A DNA stretch of 64,000 nucleotides from Moringa oleifera (Eukaryota > Streptophyta > Magnoliopsida > Brassicales > Moringaceae): the NCBI GenBank assembly GCA_021397835.1, contig JAJFZO010000056.1, forward strand, positions 1 to 64,000, read 5' to 3'. How positions within the stretch are numbered: the stretch's first letter is position 1; each line of letters begins with the position of its first letter. The notes beneath the pieces were generated by a model. It was given only the letters and a program-made list of their open reading frames with translations. It had not been told where the DNA came from and searched no databases. Below are positions 60,817-64,000 of this stretch, piece after piece. The translations under genes and the position numbers were made by a program.

Positions 60817-61306
60817 CTTGATGTTCTCGCAAGATGATATACAATTAGTCATGTAAGTGTGTATAAAATATCTAGGAAGTTCTGCTATTGTAAGTCTATT
60901 CACAACTTCCATCGAGTGTAGGCTCATCTCTATATTGATAAGAAGTGTAAAATAACTGCATCAATATATGTATATCAGACATCCACATCATACAAGTTTA
61001 CTAAAGTTAAAATGGCAATGGAATTGTATTCTTTAATTAGAGTAACCAAAAAGACTATCCACTAGAAACACACTTAGTAATTTCAAGAGAATTTATCAAC
61101 TTAGTGAGAACTTCAACTGCAATTAGGGGACTGTTCTCCACCAATTCCTAATAACAAAATACAAGACCTTTGAATATCACAGCAATATGTAAATTATATA
61201 ATAAAAGTTACATTATAGTTATCAGATCACATACCAATAGCTTCCTTGGTGTTAGTCCACAGTGATACACAAGCTTTGGTTCATTCACCAACTTCACCAG
61301 GACTTG
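60817..61306 (-). pseudogene. CNOT11: CNOT11-like gene fragment, three exons (right copy)
   Basis: The same three exons as in segment A, better kept. Exon 1 (61306-61235) has PKLVYHCGLTPRKLL, keeping the G that is E in the left copy. Exon 2 (61147-61074) has ELVENSPLIAVEVLTKLINS after an intact TAG acceptor. Exon 3 (60955-60817) has [19 protein letters not shown] and ENIK before GTACAT. Splicing at these sites would join them in one open frame of about 95 codons. The rest of the gene is not seen within the window, so it is still read as a fragment. An alternative is a real gene with distant exons outside or very long introns. Confidence 0.78.
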
Positions 61307-62779
61307 CTGGACAAGAAAAGGAAAAAGTCTCTTCTTTATCAATAATTATTAATGCAACAAGTATAAATAGAATGTGTAGTCTGTGAAATTCCAAGTTTGA
61401 AGGCAAATTTATTGTCAAATAAGCCATAGATGCAATCAATTTACCCTAGAACCAGATCAGAATTCAGTCATTACTTAAGATATGTGATGCTCCCTTATTT
61501 TTCCACAGAGCTTGGTTTTACACTTTGTACATGGAACATGAATCTTTTTCTTTATTCAGAAATCAATTTTCAAAAAAAAATAACCTAAATCTTACTATTA
61601 ATGCCAACACAACCTACAACCCTTTCCTTCCTTTCTCATATCAGTAACTTTTGCACTTATGTAGATGCATTCTGAAGATTTCTTATAACAAACAACCATA
61701 GAAAAAGATGATGATTTTAGTAAATTGGTGTTATCTATGAGAGGTGGAAAAACAGACCATTGATATCTCTTCTGGTGTTCATGGAAAAGACAATTACAAA
61801 AGAAGGCTCTTTCCAACATTGACATTTCTTAGGTGGTGTGCGGACTAGTAGTCAAGAGAGGTATGGCCTTGGACAGGGGTCGATGGTCCAAATGAGACTA
61901 AGAAAGCAATGTCCTTATTCTCCATGGTCATCTTTGGATGGAATAAAACAAATTAGAGGTCTTTTGAAGAGACAGAAAACTTTATTTTGGCACTGAAAAA
62001 TAGATGGCAGCATACACTATATTTATGGTGTAGGGGACATTCTTCTGCAAATGAACAGGAACATATTGGTGTCATTGTTCTGACATGTAATTAGATATAC
62101 TTGTACATGGGTAACACCTCCTTGGTGCTCTTTGTAGATAAAACAATTGTTTCCATTAAGAAAAAAAAACTTTAAAAAAGCGGTAAAAAACATATGCACT
62201 AAATATTATCTACTAGTCATTGATAATTATCATGAAAGGGAATATCTCCTAGATTAGGGCCTTAACACAAGCTTAAATATTTCAATATGATTTTCCAATA
62301 CCTAAAACAAAAATAAATATTTTAATTTCTTTTGTAGGAAAACACGGTGATTCATCCATTGCATGGCTATTAAAGACTAATCAGCTTCAGGAACTCAGCC
62401 TAAAGATATAGCCATAGCACCAACAAAGAAGACAGACTAGTAACATAATGAAGAATACACACTTAGTAGTTCATCCATGAAATTCCTATGCATCAAAAGT
62501 AATGCTAGAACCAACCGCTTAATTTTATAACAAGTCTTATAGTTTGACCCTGCATATGGAAGCTGGATTAAGTTGTTTTTTTTTTGAAGGGCTAAGTTGT
62601 AATTTCTTTCAACCTTTATACAAGAGTTGAAGTCGTTATGGTAATATTTATTTGGCTTGTCTATGTAGCTTGGTCTAAAGTTGATGAACTTGAGCTTGCA
62701 TATCACTTTTTATCTGACAGTTTTATCTTATACACTCCAATCGCATAGGATGCGGTGGTGTATGATGCTTGCTAATCCT

Positions 62780-62882
62780 ACTATAGTCCTACGACAACTG
62801 TTACTCAGTTATGCTCTTATATTGCTACACAGCTACTGCTACTCCATTCAAACTGCTACTTTCCCTGCTACTCAATCTATTT
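62780..62882. repeat. Short CTGCTACT minisatellite in segment A'
   Basis: Counterpart of 4037-4143, with words GCTACTGCTACTCCATTC and CCTGCTACT. It has the same orientation as the inverted terminal array unit that ends 2.9 kb to its left. Confidence 0.8.
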
Positions 62883-63239
62883 AGGGCTAAATTTATTTTT
62901 TTAAAAAATACATTTAGCATTAAAAAATATATATTTAGCGTTACGCACCAAGGATGATATTATAGTATAGCTTTTGGTACTCATGTTATGAGAAAAGATT
63001 CAGATCTTCGACTAAATTTGAGTTGTATTAATTTTTTTATAAAATAATAACATATAATAATTTAATAAAATTATTGATTAAAGTTTATTTTTATTTCTTA
63101 TATCAACATAATAAATCAACCAAAAATCTTGTCTTACCCATCTACTTGAAAATCAAAAAGCAAAAAAATCTAATAAAATGGCATGGGACCAAAGAATACT
63201 TAAAATGACTATAAAATCCTTATCCCGTAATTAAACTAT

Positions 63240-63360
63240 AAAGACCCTTTTACCTCCCCTCTACTTTGGTCTTAGACCTTAATAAATGTGAGAACCCTTT
63301 TTCCTTTTTTTTTCCCCTCTACTTTCTTGATCTTAAACCTTAATATAGTGAGATCCACGC
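63240..63360. repeat. Imperfect 74-bp tandem repeat, copy in A'
   Basis: Counterpart of 4500-4622 (CCCTCTACTTT and ACCTTAATA words repeated). Confidence 0.6.
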
Positions 63361-63624
63361 CTATGGACTTGCCTTTCGAGTGACTTCTTAGCATCTGTAA
63401 ATGTAGAAACAATTCAAGATGTCTAAGTTAAAAAAGTCTCTAAGACAAGTTGTGACACAGACTCACTATTTTGTCTTACATAGAAGGCCATAAGGTTTTG
63501 TCATCTTTTAATGCTAATGAAAACATCTTGGCCATTCTTCCTTCAAACTCATAATTCATTATATAATAAAGGAAAGAACATGGTAAGGCTCAATAAGTGA
63601 CAAAAATAAACCTGTTATAGGACT

Positions 63625-63771
63625 ATAGTACCTAGTTTAATAATCTGTGACACTTTCTTTTTTCACTTGTAACATTAACACAAGAAATTGATATCTCATG
63701 TGGCATCTTGATCTCCGTATGTTTCTTATGTAATTTGATTCTTCAGGTTTTGATAGGATTTAGAATCTTTT
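63625..63771 (+). repeat. Single copy of the LTR-like 150-bp repeat
   Basis: Corresponds to 4885-5040 and 6217-6376. It occurs once here, without retrotransposon sequence, so it marks either the empty site or a recombined site. Confidence 0.6.
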
Positions 63772-64000
63772 AATGTTTTACTTTATTTATTTATAGAAAA
63801 AGATATCTATACATGATAAATTTAATAAAATACATAATAAAATTAAAATGAATATAATAAATTTTAAATTGTAGTTGCCCTTGTTGAATTTATTGTATGT
63901 ATTATATTTTAATTGAGTTCAATTTAAATGTTGTTATTAATTTAAAATTTTAAAAAATTATTAAAATTAAGATCTTGTACAATAAATGTTTTCTTGAAAA

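Larger units (their letters stand above)
59859..64000 (+). repeat. Segment A', right copy of the long direct duplication
   Basis: Matches 1116-6577 in the same orientation and continues to the window end. It lacks the 5041-6216 Copia material: text equivalent to 5040 is followed directly by text equivalent to about 6377 (TTTACTTTATTTATTTATAG). It abuts the inverted array unit at the word ATTACATAAAAA. It contains the short CTGCTACT minisatellite at 62780-62880. Confidence 0.93.

Overview
This window looks like nuclear DNA of a flowering plant, probably a woody eudicot; the species cannot be fixed by eye. It is very AT-rich, its recognisable coding pieces are split by GT...AG introns, and the protein matches are plant families. 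I see no complete functional gene. What can be named is pseudogene fragments, a Copia retrotransposon remnant, dispersed duplications and a large tandem array. All family names come from recalled protein motifs, not from a search.

Layout. (1) About 1119-6577 is segment A. It reappears as A' from 59859 to the window end, in the same orientation, 58.7 kb apart. Both copies carry three minus-strand exons of a CNOT11-like gene (CCR4-NOT complex) and a short CTGCTACT minisatellite. Only A carries a decayed Copia gag/protease fragment, flanked by a 150-bp direct repeat that is single in A'. (2) 6.6-16.5 kb is AT-rich DNA with a 1.1-kb-spaced direct duplication (7.85-9.6 kb), an AT microsatellite and little else. 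(3) 16.5-21.1 kb is a strongly T-biased, degenerate tandem repeat. (4) 21.4-26.8 kb is a patchwork of gene fragments: a 507-bp tandem duplication, part of an ankyrin/CCCH zinc-finger (TZF) gene on the minus strand, the 3' end of a 14-3-3 gene, and a founder-like fragment of ACC1, the homomeric acetyl-CoA carboxylase.

(5) 26.2-59.86 kb is the main feature: about 33 kb of tandem repeats with a unit of about 2.1 kb. Each unit joins six exons and five introns of the ACC1 biotin carboxylase domain (about 1.3 kb) to about 0.7 kb of a degenerate GTAGCAG-type minisatellite. There are 16 plus-strand units that begin with exon E1, one leading partial unit (E3-E6 only) and one terminal inverted, deleted unit. 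Array units share a stop codon that the leading copy lacks, so amplification followed inactivation. The array divides into left and right sequence subfamilies, holds deletion units with microhomology at their joints, and has a near-identical 0.6-kb tract in units three apart, which suggests gene conversion or multi-unit duplication.

Nothing here forms a working pathway. The interest is structural: a captured metabolic-gene fragment turned into a satellite-like array, ending in an inverted unit that could in principle make ACC1-matching double-stranded RNA.
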